The position numbers and the translations under genes are program-made. Below, one piece after another: positions 53,697 through 63,800 of a stretch of 64,000 nucleotides of DNA (its first letter is position 1; each line of letters starts with the position of its first letter). The stretch is from Scytolyngbya sp. HA4215-MV1 (GTDB taxonomy: Bacteria; Cyanobacteriota; Cyanobacteriia; Leptolyngbyales; Leptolyngbyaceae): the NCBI GenBank assembly GCA_019359045.1, contig JAHHIA010000002.1, positions 490,401 through 554,400 of the forward strand. Direction: 5' to 3'. Under the pieces are notes generated by a model. The model searched no databases. It had not been told where the DNA came from and saw only the letters and a program-made list of their open reading frames with translations.

Positions 53697-55121
53697 ATGG
53701 ATTCTGTTGATCTGGCATTTACCCCGGCATTAGAACAAGCCAAACTGATTCGCCATCGGGAGGTTTCGCCTCTACAACTGGTCGAACTTTATCTAGAACG
53801 TATTGGGCGACTCAATCCCAAATTGGGCAGTTACTTCACGGTGATGGCGGAGCAGGCGATCGCAGATGCCAAAGCCAAAACCGAGAAACTGGCAGGTCAG
53901 GGCCTGAAGCACACGACTGACCTGCCCCCGTTTTTCGGGGTGCCCATTTCTATCAAAGACTTGAACCCCGTGGAAGGGGCACCTTGTAGCTTTGGGATGC
54001 GGATTTTGAAAAACCGGGTTGCCAATTTTGATGATGGGGTGGTCACCAAAATCAAGCAGGCAGGTTTCATCATTTTGGGGAAAACAGCGACGTCTGAAGT
54101 GGGCACATTGCCTTACAGCGAACCCAAGGGATTTTATCCTGCCCGCAATCCCTGGAATCTGGACTACACACCGGGAGGATCGAGTGGTGGGGCTGCTGCC
54201 GCTTTGGCGGCAGGACTCTGCGCTGTAGCGCAGGGATCAGATGGGGGGGGATCAATTCGGGGACCCGCCTTCTGTTGTGGCTTGGTGGGTATTAAGCCAT
54301 CACGGGGGCGGATTACTCATGCACCGCTGGGCGATCGTCTAGCAGGCGTTGCAACCAACGGACCGATCGGGCGAACGGTTGCCGATACGGCTGCCCTATT
54401 AGATGTGATGTCGGGCTATGTTCCCGGTGATCCTTACTGGATGCCTGACCCAGAACCCTCGTTTTTGGCAGCAACTCAGCAGCCTGTCGGGCCTCTGAGA
54501 ATTGCGTTTTCGACTGAACTGGCTCCGATCGGAGAAGCCCATCCCACCTGCAAACAGGCAGTGGTGGATACCGTCAAATTGTTAGAAGCGATGGGACATC
54601 AGGTTGAGCCGGGCTGTCCCGACTGTTCCGAACTAATTGAACCGTTTACCCTGATCTGGCAATCTATTCTGGCAGAAGCTGGGGTGCCTTTTTTCCTCTT
54701 AGGTGATGTGAATTGGTGGTTAGCCTGGCGAGCGCAGTTTTGCTCGACGGGCAAGTATTTGCGAGCCGTTGCCCAAATGCAGGCGATCGCGCGTAAGATT
54801 GTCACTTTTTTTGACCAATACGATGCGCTGGTGCTACCTGTTTATATGCACCCTACTATCCGAGTTGGGGAATGGGCAAAGCTAAGTCCTGCCAGGACGC
54901 TAGAGCGGATTATCAATTGGGTGGCACCCTGTCCGCCCTTTAATGCTTCAGGACAGCCTGCGATCGCTGTGCCGACGGGTTTTGCTGCCAATGGTTTGCC
55001 GGTCGGCGTGCAAATCGTGGGTCGTCCAGCAGCGGAAGCAACTTTAATTGCACTGGCGGCTCAAATTGAGGCAGCCCAACCTTGGAGCCACCATCGTCCG
55101 CCTTTGGCAACTGAGGGCTGA
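53697..55121 (+). CDS. Amidase-signature family hydrolase
   Basis: 474 residues. The Ser-cisSer-Lys triad is visible: Lys87 in PISIKDLNP, the [14 protein letters not shown] glycine/serine box, and the nucleophile region [12 protein letters not shown]-terminal [30 protein letters not shown] is typical. It could be a generic amidase or a GatA-like protein, but the lack of gatB/gatC neighbours and the specificity loops favour a free amidase. It converges on the response regulator gene with a 62-bp gap. Confidence 0.92.
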   Translation: MDSVDLAFTPALEQAKLIRHREVSPLQLVELYLERIGRLNPKLGSYFTVMAEQAIADAKAKTEKLAGQGLKHTTDLPPFFGVPISIKDLNPVEGAPCSFGMRILKNRVANFDDGVVTKIKQAGFIILGKTATSEVGTLPYSEPKGFYPARNPWNLDYTPGGSSGGAAAALAAGLCAVAQGSDGGGSIRGPAFCCGLVGIKPSRGRITHAPLGDRLAGVATNGPIGRTVADTAALLDVMSGYVPGDPYWMPDPEPSFLAATQQPVGPLRIAFSTELAPIGEAHPTCKQAVVDTVKLLEAMGHQVEPGCPDCSELIEPFTLIWQSILAEAGVPFFLLGDVNWWLAWRAQFCSTGKYLRAVAQMQAIARKIVTFFDQYDALVLPVYMHPTIRVGEWAKLSPARTLERIINWVAPCPPFNASGQPAIAVPTGFAANGLPVGVQIVGRPAAEATLIALAAQIEAAQPWSHHRPPLATEG

Positions 55122-55183
55122 GTTGCGATACCATTTCGGATTGTGGATTGGCGTTCGTGTCGTGGTGCCTATCCAAAACGGTA

Positions 55184-55834
55184 TTACGAGGATTGCTCTG
55201 TGGTTGGCAAAGTTGAATGGACGAAGATTGCTGCCTGAGTGCGATCGCGCAAATTCAGCCGAGTCAGAATATGGGTTACATGATTCCTGACTGTTTTTTC
55301 TGAAATGTAGAGGGTTTGGGCAATTTCTCGATTGTTGGCACCTTGAGCAATAAGATGCAAAATTTCTTGTTCTCTGGGAGTTAGGTCTGCCCAGGCAAGT
55401 GATGGTTGGGCAGAGCTTGGTGGGGGCGGTTGCATCAGTTTGTGGGCAATGCCGGGTCCCAATTGGGTATAGCCTCGGTGTACCAGATGGATTGCCTGAG
55501 TCAATTCCTCAAAGGGGGTGTCTTTAAGCAAGTAGCCGGAGGCTCCATACTGGAGTGCCTGTCGAACATATACCTCATCATCAAAGGTAGTGAGAATGAG
55601 CACTTTGGTTTCTGGAAATCGCTGAGCAATTTCTTTCGTCGCTGCGACCCCATCCATCACGGGCATCCGGACATCCATTAAGACCACTTCGGGTTGTAAA
55701 GATTCCACCAGGGCGATCGCTGCTTGTCCATTTTCGGCTTCTCCCACGACCTGCAACTCGGCGTCTGCTTTCAGGAGTGCTCTCATGCCACGCCGGATTA
55801 GGTGTTGGTCATCAACGAGAAGGAGGGAAATCAT
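55184..55834 (-). CDS. LuxR/NarL-family response regulator
   Basis: 216 residues from the ATG at 55834. The receiver domain (1-120) has the acidic pair D8/D9, phosphoacceptor D54 (VLMDVRMPVMDG), and switch residues T and K in VLILTTFDDE and GYLLKDTPFEEL. The LuxR helix-turn-helix (about 150-212) has LTPREQEILHLIAQGANNREIAQTLYISEKTVRNHVTHIL. The likely partner is the HisKA_3 kinase at 57.7-58.9 kb on the same strand, separated by accessory DNA. The nearby GGGACAAATGTCCC palindrome could be its operator. Confidence 0.94.
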   Translation of the reverse strand: MISLLLVDDQHLIRRGMRALLKADAELQVVGEAENGQAAIALVESLQPEVVLMDVRMPVMDGVAATKEIAQRFPETKVLILTTFDDEVYVRQALQYGASGYLLKDTPFEELTQAIHLVHRGYTQLGPGIAHKLMQPPPPSSAQPSLAWADLTPREQEILHLIAQGANNREIAQTLYISEKTVRNHVTHILTRLNLRDRTQAAIFVHSTLPTTEQSS

Positions 55835-56201
55835 AGCGGGAAAGGTCAACTACCCAAGTGTGGCTTTCGGCAGTCAGTGTGTATGGGCGTGGTTAGACTG
55901 CGATCGCTTGCTTAAAGTCCATAATCCTGGTGCGTTTCCAGCAATTTATCGGCGGAGTAATTAGGAGTTGTTGTGGGGAACGCACCCTACAAGATCGGCG
56001 ATCGCACTGTAAATTCCTACACTTTGGTTATACCGGAACTGCAAGAATCAGTGCAGGCAGATACTAGCAGGTAGCCTTTCTGTGCGTCTCCACCCAGAGA
56101 CAAAGCAAGCGAAAGACCAAATTAAACGGCGGCAGATAACCTTGAACTTTTACCAATAACCTCTGTACCGTCCGCACTAACGCAGTGTTAGCTTGCCGAT
56201 A
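55835..56201. other. Intergenic gap between response regulator and toxin genes
   Basis: 367 bp with a few GCGATCGC-type octamers and no ORF, repeat or clear promoter that I can support. It begins the accessory stretch separating the response regulator from its likely kinase. Confidence 0.4.
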
Positions 56202-56471
56202 CTACAATCTTTGCAGTAACTCATCGTACTCTGAATGGATGCCAATCCAGAACCAATAAATGTGATCCTCTTCAAGCAAACCGAGAACTCGATAGTTTAA
56301 TCCAACACGGGCAGAATAAATTGGTTGGCGCTGACTAACTCGTTTAAACTGAATGCTATTGTGATAGGGATCTTCTAACCAGAGGGCATACGCTTTGTCG
56401 GCTTGCTCTTGAACTTTAATCGGGAGTTGATCAAGCTGTTTGCGAAATGCCTTTGTTACGCTCGATTTCAT
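56202..56471 (-). CDS. RelE/ParE-type toxin
   Basis: 89 residues with the compact beta-alpha fold of the RelE/ParE superfamily: TKAFRKQLDQLPIKVQEQADKAYALW, then FKRVSQRQPIYSARVGLNYRVLGLLEEDHIYWFWIGIHSEYDELL. The RVGLNYRVLG strand and the WIGIHSEYD end are typical of HigB/RelE-like mRNA interferases. The start overlaps the antitoxin stop by 4 bp (ATGA). mRNA cleavage at the ribosome is the usual activity; here it is inferred. Confidence 0.85.
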   Translation of the reverse strand: MKSSVTKAFRKQLDQLPIKVQEQADKAYALWLEDPYHNSIQFKRVSQRQPIYSARVGLNYRVLGLLEEDHIYWFWIGIHSEYDELLQRL

Positions 56472-56698
56472 TGTTTAAACGGAAAGATCTCATCAAGTGG
56501 AGTGATGTCTCCAGCTACAATATCTCGCCTTACCATTGCAGCTAAGCTATCCCACTGTTCGTCAGTTGTTGATTCAAAGCGAATTTTCCACTCTTTCTCA
56601 TCTTCTAGCTCAGCTAACAATCGAGTAGCAATAGCATCTTGTTCTTGATCTGGTAACTTTTCAAGTTCTGCAATAACACGTTGGAGTAATTCAGTCAT
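56468..56698 (-). CDS. Antitoxin partner of the RelE/ParE-type toxin
   Basis: 76 residues, acidic: ELLQRVIAELEKLPDQEQDAIATRLLAELEDEKEW, then SLAAMVRRDIVAGDITPLDE. The LPDQEQDAIATRLLAEL pattern and the ending are common in the small antitoxins found with such toxins in cyanobacteria. It sits upstream of, and overlaps, the toxin gene, so it is co-translated. It probably also represses the pair, as is usual for these modules. Confidence 0.82.
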   Translation of the reverse strand: MTELLQRVIAELEKLPDQEQDAIATRLLAELEDEKEWKIRFESTTDEQWDSLAAMVRRDIVAGDITPLDEIFPFKQ

Positions 56699-56880
56699 AT
56701 TTGAATGTAAGTCTAGTTTCTAAAACACATTACGAAAATCTACATTAAAATTTGTGTTACAATTCAAGCTCGGAAAACAAATTAACCTGTTCTGAAATTG
56801 ATATTTCTAAACCAGTTATAGGTCTAGAGGCTGGTAATGATCTGGAAGCTTTTCGTTTTTGAGGGATGCGCTCTGACGTT

Positions 56881-57399
56881 CTAATCAGATAGCAAAACCA
56901 ATTGTTTGGCTTCAGCTTTACGAATGATATCTTTATTTAAGATACTTGGTGTACAGCGTGAGCGGTCTTCTCTGATAACTTCTAAATCGCCATCTAGTAC
57001 CATCTGATGAATTACGCCCATATAGTCTTCGCGGGTTGCGGGGTGCTGCTCAACAATGCTAGAGGCTCCAATGGGAAGCGAATGATTTCCGCTGGACTGG
57101 AATTTGCAAATTCTGTGATGAATCATCATGATTGGGCTACTAATTTTGTACGCCAGTGGGCAGCCATCGAAACTGCTGCTGATATGCTTGGTTGCAAGAA
57201 CCTTTTACATATCTGGCCTGATCCTGCATTGAAGGACTACGTTGAGAGTGAGTGTTTAGAGACTTGGTGGTATCGACCAACTGTTGAATCCTGGGCAGCT
57301 TTGGAGCAAAACGACACTTGGACTAGCCAAAGTCATCGTGGATCTGAGCCAGAAAGTCAGCCCAAAAGCCCAAAAGCGGAGCATTGTCAGGTTGCTTAA
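56881..57399. other. Degenerate accessory DNA with two overlapping, opposed ORFs
   Basis: Two frames overlap on opposite strands, so at most one is real. Minus 56881-57129 (82 residues) contains EDYMGVIHQMVLDGDLEVIRED then SILNKDIIRKAEAKQLVLLSD, like the end of a small alpha/beta or winged protein without its N terminus. Plus 57007-57399 (130 residues) contains HHDWATNFVRQWAAIETAADML and a Trp-rich segment ECLETWWYRPTVESWAALE. I recognise neither. Both look like remnants of transferred genes rather than intact ones. Confidence 0.35.
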
Positions 57400-57450
57400 G
57401 GCAAGCTAACAACTTAATCATACGATTTTTTTTGGGGTAAGGTCTGACGT

Positions 57451-57583
57451 GGGACATCACCCAAAATTTTTGCGGGGTAAATACCCTGTAGCGGACATTA
57501 TCGAGAATTTTTCCGCATGATATGTCTGCATTGGGACATTATCACGACAAAGTATAGATACTCACATTTTATTTTTGGGACAT
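57451..57583. repeat. Ladder of GGGACAT repeats
   Basis: The heptamer GGGACAT or a one-base variant occurs at 57451, 57492 (CGGACAT), 57533 and 57577, spaced 41, 41 and 44 bp apart. The second and third are each followed by TATC (GGACATTATC). They lie between the degenerate ORFs and the histidine kinase stop, in A/T-rich DNA. Regular spacing of about four helical turns suggests protein-binding sites, as at the ends of Tn7/Tn5053-like transposons, or a regulator array. Confidence 0.55.
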
Positions 57584-57624
57584 TGCATTTCCAAGTTTCC
57601 AAATCTACACCCATCAAACTTTTG

Positions 57625-57655
57625 CATCAATGATTGTATTTGCAAATCATTGATG
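57625..57655 (-). terminator. Hairpin after the histidine kinase gene
   Basis: CATCAATGATT (57625-57635) pairs perfectly with 57645-57655 around a 9-nt loop, 26 bp past the kinase stop on the minus strand. It is followed by CAAAAGTTTG rather than a good T-run, so termination may be weak. Confidence 0.45.
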
Positions 57656-57680
57656 TAGTTCTGCGAAACTCGATCGCTCC

Positions 57681-58892
57681 TCATTCCCTTCCCGATTCCA
57701 GTGGAAACGTTGCTACGATTCGGCATCCTTTTCCAGGTGCAGTGTTGATTTCAAACCGTCCTGCCAGAGCGATCGTCCGCTCTTCCATGCCCTGAAGTCC
57801 AAAACCCGTCGTATTTTGCTGAAGATCGAAACCTTTGCCGTTATCTTGGACAATCACTTGGAAATTGGGATAGGTTCGTAGGGAAATTTCAACTTCTGTA
57901 GCAGCGGCGTATTTACAAATATTGGTTAGCGCTTCTTGCACAATGCGATAAGCCGCTGTTTGCACTTCTGGTGGGATAGGAGCGTTGATCGCCACCTGGT
58001 AAGTGGGTGAAAGCTGAGTAGAGCGGCGAAAGTCTTCCAGCAGGTGAGCGATCGCATCCGTGAGCGATCTTTCCTGGAGCGGATCGGAACGCAGCGTACC
58101 GACCGATCGACGCACTTCTTGCAACGTGGTTGAGCCAATTTGTTTAGCTTCTCGCAAGAGGTCTCTGGCTTCGTCCGGGGCTGAATCCAGCAGTTTGAGG
58201 GCCGCCTCCAGGTGCAGATTAAATGCAGTCAGCGAGTGTCCCAGAGAATCATGGATTTCGCGAGCAATGCGGTTGCGTTCTTGCAGCGTCGCTTGGTCTT
58301 CAATGCGGAGAGCATATTGGCGCAGACGGGCATTGGCAACGGCGAGTTGGTCGCGGCTAAGGCGCTCGGCAAGCACTGCATTCACTAAGGATTGCAGAAA
58401 GAAAATCACCAATCCCACCAACAACGCCACGCTAAACCAGGCAAAGCCAGAACGTTCTACCAGTAGCGCGGGTCGAGGTGGCGTGAAGGATCGAAACCGA
58501 TGCAGTAAGGTCACTAAGCAAAGCAGATAGGCGATCGTCGCCACGATCGTGCGACGAGAACCGACAAAAATCAAACAATTGCGAATCACCAACACCACAT
58601 AGAGAAACGGAAAAAGCCGAATCCCTCCCACCAGAGAAACCAACAAGATCAGGCTAATTTCCAGTCCGGTATATATCCCTTTTTGCCAAGGACGATCGGG
58701 CAATCGTAAGCCCATCAACGCAAACATGCCGAGCCCCAGCAAGTTGAGCAGGGGCAACCGGGGCAAAGCGTAAAAGCGAAAAGCAAAAAATTCGCTGAGG
58801 GTAATGATGCCCAGCAAGATCCATTCCAGGCGGAGCAGAAATCTAAGGGGATGGGAGGAAGGTTTCAAGCCAAAATCCAAAGCCAAAATCAT
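57681..58892 (-). CDS. Membrane histidine kinase, NarX/DesK type (HisKA_3)
   Basis: 403 residues. Five to six membrane helices lie in residues 20-175. A short linker helix (ERLSRDQLAVANARLRQYALRIEDQATLQ) leads to the HisKA_3 phosphoacceptor box with H214 (REIHDSLGHSLT). The HATPase domain has EALTNICKYAAATEVEI, VQDNGKGFDL and TGFGLQGMEERT. There is no extracytoplasmic domain, so it resembles intramembrane-sensing kinases of envelope stress (LiaS/DesK style). It pairs by type with the LuxR regulator at 55.2 kb. Divergent from the Spy-like gene. Confidence 0.93.
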   Translation of the reverse strand: MILALDFGLKPSSHPLRFLLRLEWILLGIITLSEFFAFRFYALPRLPLLNLLGLGMFALMGLRLPDRPWQKGIYTGLEISLILLVSLVGGIRLFPFLYVVLVIRNCLIFVGSRRTIVATIAYLLCLVTLLHRFRSFTPPRPALLVERSGFAWFSVALLVGLVIFFLQSLVNAVLAERLSRDQLAVANARLRQYALRIEDQATLQERNRIAREIHDSLGHSLTAFNLHLEAALKLLDSAPDEARDLLREAKQIGSTTLQEVRRSVGTLRSDPLQERSLTDAIAHLLEDFRRSTQLSPTYQVAINAPIPPEVQTAAYRIVQEALTNICKYAAATEVEISLRTYPNFQVIVQDNGKGFDLQQNTTGFGLQGMEERTIALAGRFEINTAPGKGCRIVATFPLESGRE

Positions 58893-58950
58893 CTCAACCG
58901 TAGCGTGTTGTACTCGATCGCTGCCAGAGCTAGAAGTCCTAATGAAAGTT

Positions 58951-58964
58951 GGGACAAATGTCCC
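58951..58964. promoter_or_regulatory. Perfect palindrome GGGACAAATGTCCC in a divergent promoter region
   Basis: A 14-bp perfect palindrome centred between the kinase start (58892, minus) and the Spy-like gene start (59050, plus). Its half-site GGGACA recurs in the ladder at 57.45-57.58 kb. Position and symmetry fit an operator for a dimeric LuxR-family regulator, perhaps the one at 55.2 kb. Confidence 0.5.
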
Positions 58965-59049
58965 GGTGCGATTCAGGGCAATTGCCTCAGGTAAATTCTA
59001 GTGCCCAAACCTACGATGAAATCACATCAACCACTTTGGAGGCAAACCC

Positions 59050-59475
59050 ATGAAACGTTCACTCATCGCAATTTTGGCAGGTGCACTGGTTTTGGTTTCT
59101 CCCCTGGTCGGTACGGTTGTACGGGCAGAATCGTTGCCTGTGCAGTCATTCTCAGCCCAAGAATTACCAGTGTTGCAAGGGATTAACCTGACCCCCCAGC
59201 AGCAAGCCCAGCTAACCCAAATTCGGACGCAAACCCGTAGCCAGATTCAGCAGATTTTGAGTACTGAACAGCGCAACCAGTTCAAATCGGCTTTGGAGCA
59301 AGGACAGGGATTGCAGCCAGCGATCGCAGCGATGAACTTGACGCCCACTCAGAAAACTCAACTGCGAGAAGTGTTTCGCAATGCCCGAACTCAGATGTCC
59401 AGCACCTTGACGCCAGAGCAAAAACAGCAACTGTTGCGAAATCTGCGATCTCAATTAATGGGGAGCAATCGGTAA
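59050..59475 (+). CDS. Spy/CpxP-like periplasmic protein with LTPxQ motifs
   Basis: 141 residues. A signal peptide (MKRSLIAILAGALVLVSPLVG, likely cleaved after VRA) is followed by an all-helical domain with three LTPxQ-type motifs (LTPQQQAQLTQIRTQ, LTPTQKTQLREVF, LTPEQKQQLLRNL). This is the LTXXQ family of Spy/CpxP, ATP-independent periplasmic chaperones and envelope-stress sensors. It has GGAGG 8 nt before the ATG. Being divergent from the kinase gene, it is a natural output or feedback partner of that two-component system. Confidence 0.88.
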   Translation: MKRSLIAILAGALVLVSPLVGTVVRAESLPVQSFSAQELPVLQGINLTPQQQAQLTQIRTQTRSQIQQILSTEQRNQFKSALEQGQGLQPAIAAMNLTPTQKTQLREVFRNARTQMSSTLTPEQKQQLLRNLRSQLMGSNR

Positions 59476-59659
59476 GCATTGCAGACTCAATCTCCCGCAA
59501 TTGAAGCGGTGGGGGCAGCATTCGACGCTCGATTCTGACAGGGCGCGATCGCGGATTCTCCAGAGGCTTTGCCCCTCACCTATCTCAGAACTGCATTTCT
59601 AAATAACGCATCTGCATGATTGACATTGTTCTTATTCACTCGTATTCAAGGAGACAACC

Positions 59660-60109
59660 ATGAAAGCGTTCTATCTCGTAATGGCTGGATTGACTCTCAG
59701 TCTGAGTGCTCTGCCTGCCCAGGCAAGAGACGTGGTAGGTCCGCGAGGGAGCACTGCCACAGGCTCCGGGGTAGTGGTGCCCAATGCTCAAGGGGGATAC
59801 AGCGGCACCGGGCAAGGTAGCTTTATCGGGGTAAATGGCAGCACCGGCAGCGGGCAAATTCGCTTCAAGACGAATGGACAAGGAAGTGCAACTTACAATG
59901 GTAGCGGCACGATGACTCGATCGAACGGTCAATTAGTCAATGTCACCACGACTGGAAGTAGCAGCTACAATTCCACCACTGGCTATAGTGGACAAAATAC
60001 GACCACCGTCAATGGCAACACTTACAATAGTGTGACCCAGGGTGGGACTTCGACAATCGCAACGCCGACAAATACTTATACCTATACTCGTAGAGCACCA
60101 TTCCGTTAG
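59660..60109 (+). CDS. Exported Gly/Ser/Thr/Asn-rich protein
   Basis: 149 residues. The signal peptide is MKAFYLVMAGLTLSLSALPA, with likely cleavage after AQA. The mature chain is low-complexity: GSTATGSGVVVPNAQGGYSGTGQGS, TGSSSYNSTTGYSGQNTTTVNGN, with a basic end (RRAPFR). The regular G-x-G-x and S/T/N-rich beta-like pattern suggests a surface or matrix protein. I do not recognise a family. AGGAG lies 7 nt before the ATG. Confidence 0.82.
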   Translation: MKAFYLVMAGLTLSLSALPAQARDVVGPRGSTATGSGVVVPNAQGGYSGTGQGSFIGVNGSTGSGQIRFKTNGQGSATYNGSGTMTRSNGQLVNVTTTGSSSYNSTTGYSGQNTTTVNGNTYNSVTQGGTSTIATPTNTYTYTRRAPFR

Positions 60110-60320
60110 TTCAATTTGAGACAAGAAAATCAACTTGAGAGGATGTTTGAAAAGGGATTCATTGTGATGCAAAGCGCTCGACGATTCCCTTAGCCTCTAG
60201 CCCGATCAGCCTCAAAGTCCCTCTTTTTGCTAGCGCAGCGGCACAGCAACGTGGGGATTGAAAGGGAGCGTGTCTGTTGCTACTTGCGATCGAACTTTTA
60301 AAACATCCTCTAAAATCCAG

Positions 60321-60351
60321 ACCCTAGCGTCTACAATCTAGACGCTAGGGT
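60321..60351 (+). terminator. Strong hairpin, probable terminator
   Basis: ACCCTAGCGTCTA (60321-60333) pairs perfectly with 60339-60351 around the loop CAATC, then TCTTTGCTT. It follows the secreted-protein gene by about 210 bp and lies 30 bp before the next ATG. A long, perfect 13-bp stem with a weak T-tract. Confidence 0.55.
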
Positions 60352-60381
60352 TCTTTGCTTCGCTGCGGGATACTAAAGGGT

Positions 60382-60858
60382 ATGAAGATTGTTTATCGCT
60401 TACGCCGAGCAATTCAACACCGCCCGATCGCACTGTTAGCCATTGTCGCTTACAAGGCTATTGAGGCAATTCTTTTGGCTGCAACTGCCATTGCCTTATT
60501 CTTAACTCTGGCAAATTATCGGACGCTGGTTGATATTTCGCAGCCCTATTTGTTGGAAGGGAAGTCAGGAATTATTCATTGGTTATTAGTCAAAATATTA
60601 AATGTTCATCCCAAAACATTTGAGTATGGCGGGATTACTGCGGCAGTTTATGCCTTAATCACCGCGATCGAGGCGATTGGATTATGGTATGAAAAAAAGT
60701 GGGCAAGCCTTCTAGTGATTGGCTTAGTTGGAATTAGCATTCCATTAGAGGTTTTTGAATTAGTGAAAGGATTCTCATTGCTAAAATTGATTGTTTTTGG
60801 CATCAATATTGCCGTATTTGGGTACTTGCTCGATGCCTTCCTGAAGCATAAACACTAA
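60382..60858 (+). CDS. DUF2127-family membrane protein
   Basis: 158 residues from the ATG at 60382, preceded by AAAGGG; the frame opens 27 bp earlier without a site. Four hydrophobic segments ([82 protein letters not shown]) are separated by short loops, with YKAIEA and LWYEKKWA family marks. The function of the family is unknown. It lies 31 bp upstream of the UPF0182 gene, so they are probably co-transcribed. Confidence 0.88.
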   Translation: MKIVYRLRRAIQHRPIALLAIVAYKAIEAILLAATAIALFLTLANYRTLVDISQPYLLEGKSGIIHWLLVKILNVHPKTFEYGGITAAVYALITAIEAIGLWYEKKWASLLVIGLVGISIPLEVFELVKGFSLLKLIVFGINIAVFGYLLDAFLKHKH

Positions 60859-60889
60859 GATTTCTGCCAGAATTTCGCTCGGATTGCTC

Positions 60890-63800
60890 ATGAATTCTCG
60901 TGTCTTGAACCGTAGTTTTCGTTGGCTTGCTTTCATTTTGGCAGGAAGTGTTGCGATCGACCTAGGCGTTCGTTTACTTGCAGAAATATTCTGGTTTCAA
61001 GAACTGGGATATTTGAACCTCTTAAAGGTGCGACTGATCACCCAAGCCAGAGGCTTTGCGATCGTCACTTTGAGTTCAGCTTTTTTTCTGCTGACAAACT
61101 TAGTTCTGGCGCAAAAACTGAGGCATCGAACAGAAACTGAACAGGACAACGGCGATCACCAGCCAGCCAGAGAGATCTTCTCGCTTTATCCTTTAACCTT
61201 TCGTTGGTTGCTGCCGATCTCGCTCCTACTCGGTCTGACGATCGGGATGATTTTGCTACATTACGGAAAAATTGCGGCAGCTGCTTGGCAGCCACAATTG
61301 GGATTCTCGATTCCACCCACACCGCCGCAATTGAGTTGGCAATCCATGCGGCAACTGGTCTCCGTTCTGCCAGTACAATCAGCGATTTTCTGGCTGCAAT
61401 GGGGAGTGCTCCTGACTGGAACGATTGTTCTTCTCATCTTTCCCAACCCCGTTTTATGGGGCAGTGCGATCGGTCTCAGCGTCAGCTTTGGATTAGTGTG
61501 TGCCAGCCAATGGTCTCGGATTCTACAGTTTTTACATCCAACCCTGTTCCATCGTGCTGACCCGCTGTTTGGGCTAGATATCGGCTTCTACATTTTTCGG
61601 TTACCCGTTCTAGACATTTTGGCGTTTTGGTTGTTGGGAATTAGCTTGTTTGGACTGGTAGCGGTTACACTGACCTATTTAACGTCAGGGAACAGCCTGA
61701 GCCAGGGCAAGTTTTTGGGGTTTTCACAAGCGCAATATCGCCATCTTGCCGGGCTAGCAGGTTGCTGGTTACTCGCGATCGCACTGCGCTATTGGCTGAA
61801 CCGTTATGAATTGCTTTACTCCACCCGAGGCGTCGCCTACGGCGCGAGTTATACCGATTTTTGGGTCGAATTGCCTGCCTATAAACTCCTGAATCTCTTG
61901 GCAGTGCTAGTCGCATTCTTCCTATTTGGGTATGCCGCTTTGTCACCTACGCGGAAGTTGGCACAGTTTATCCATCGTCCGCATCGCCCCTTTCATTCAC
62001 TCCTGCCATGGGCTTGCCTGCTCTGGGTGGCGATCTCAATGACTGCTGCATTGCTGTCAACGGCTGTGCAACGATTTGCCGTTCAACCGAATGAACTGGA
62101 GCGAGAGCGCCCTTATATTCGTCGTGCGATTGCCCTAACGCGCGAAGCCTTTGCTTTGGAAGACATTGAGGTCAAAACCTTTGAGCCGAAAGATCGGTTG
62201 ACTGACCGCACCATTCAACAGAACAATCTCACCATTCGTAACATCCGACTTTGGGATACTCGCCCGCTCCTGCAAACCAATCGCCAACTACAGCAAATCC
62301 GCCCTTACTATCGCTTTCCGGGTGCAGATATCGATCGCTACACCTTGAAAAGTGAGGTCCCTCAAGTTGAAAAAGCGACGCCCTCGCTCGACCACAACTC
62401 GACTCTGGTTGAAAAACAACAGGTGTTGATTGCTGCACGCGAACTCGATTATCAGACGGTGCCCAAAGCTGCCCAAACCTGGGTAAATGAGCGCCTGATT
62501 TATACCCATGGTTACGGATTTACACTGAGTCCGGTCAATAAGGTGGCGCCTGGCGGATTACCCGATTACTTTGTTAAAGATATTGGGATTGAGCCGAAGA
62601 ATGGCGATTTGGGGGGGCTTAGAACCTCGAGCGATCGGATTCGTGCCAGTATTCCGATCGGACATCCGCGGATTTACTATGGTGAACTTGCTAATACCAA
62701 TGTGTTGGTGGGGACGCGGCAACCAGAGCTAGACTATCCCAGTGGTCGCGATAATGTCTACAATACTTACGCAGGTCGGGGTGGTGTATCGGTGGCATCG
62801 TTCTGGCAAAGAGGGTTGTATGCCCTTTATCTACGCGATGGGCACCTACTGTGGAGCCAGGATCTGACCCGACAAACCCGGCTTTTGTTTCGCCGCAATC
62901 TTCAACGCCGGGTGCAGGCGATCGCTCCTTTCCTACACTACGACAGCGATCCCTATCTAGTTGTGGCGGATATTGACGCTGGAGAGCAGCGCGAAGCGAG
63001 AACAGGAGAGCCAAAACTCAAGAGCCAAAACAATTTGTATTGGATGTTGGATGCTTACACCACCAGCGATCGCTACCCTTATTCTGACCCCGGCAACGAC
63101 GCTTTCAACTACATCCGCAACTCTGTCAAAGTCGTGATCGATGCCTACCACGGTTCTGTCAATTTCTATATTGCCGATCCGCAAGATCCGATTCTTGCCA
63201 GTTGGGCAAAGATCTTTCCGAATGTTTTCAAACCCCTTGATGCTTTACCAAAGGCACTACGAACCCACATCCGGTATCCGGTCGATTTGTTCAGTATTCA
63301 GTCTGAGCGATTATTGACCTATCACATGACTGATCCCCAGGTATTTTACAACCGCGAAGACCAGTGGCAGATTCCTCAAGAAATTTACGGTAGCAAATCT
63401 CAAACGGTTGAGCCTTATTACCTGATCACAAAGCTACCGACTGAAAAATCAGAAGAATTTATTCTACTTTTACCGTTTACCCCCACTCAGCGCCCCAATT
63501 TGGTTGCTTGGTTGGCGGCGCGATCGGATGGTAATAACTACGGCAAACTTTTGCTCTACCAGTTCCCCAAACAGCAATTGATTTATGGCACTGAGCAAAT
63601 CGAGGCCCGGATTAATCAAGATCCGGTAATTTCTCAGCAGATTTCGCTATGGAACCGGGAGGGATCACGAGCTGTGCAGGGAAATTTGCTGGTGATTCCG
63701 ATCGAGCAATCCCTACTTTATGTAGAACCCCTGTATTTGGAAGCCGAACAGAACAGTTTGCCAACGCTAGTGCGGGTCATTGTTGCCTACGAAAACCGAA

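Noticed and set aside
53697-55121. GatA subunit of the amidotransferase
   Set aside because: The amidase motifs are shared, but there is no gatB or gatC nearby and the N- and C-terminal regions look like those of free amidases. A GatA elsewhere in the genome is expected.
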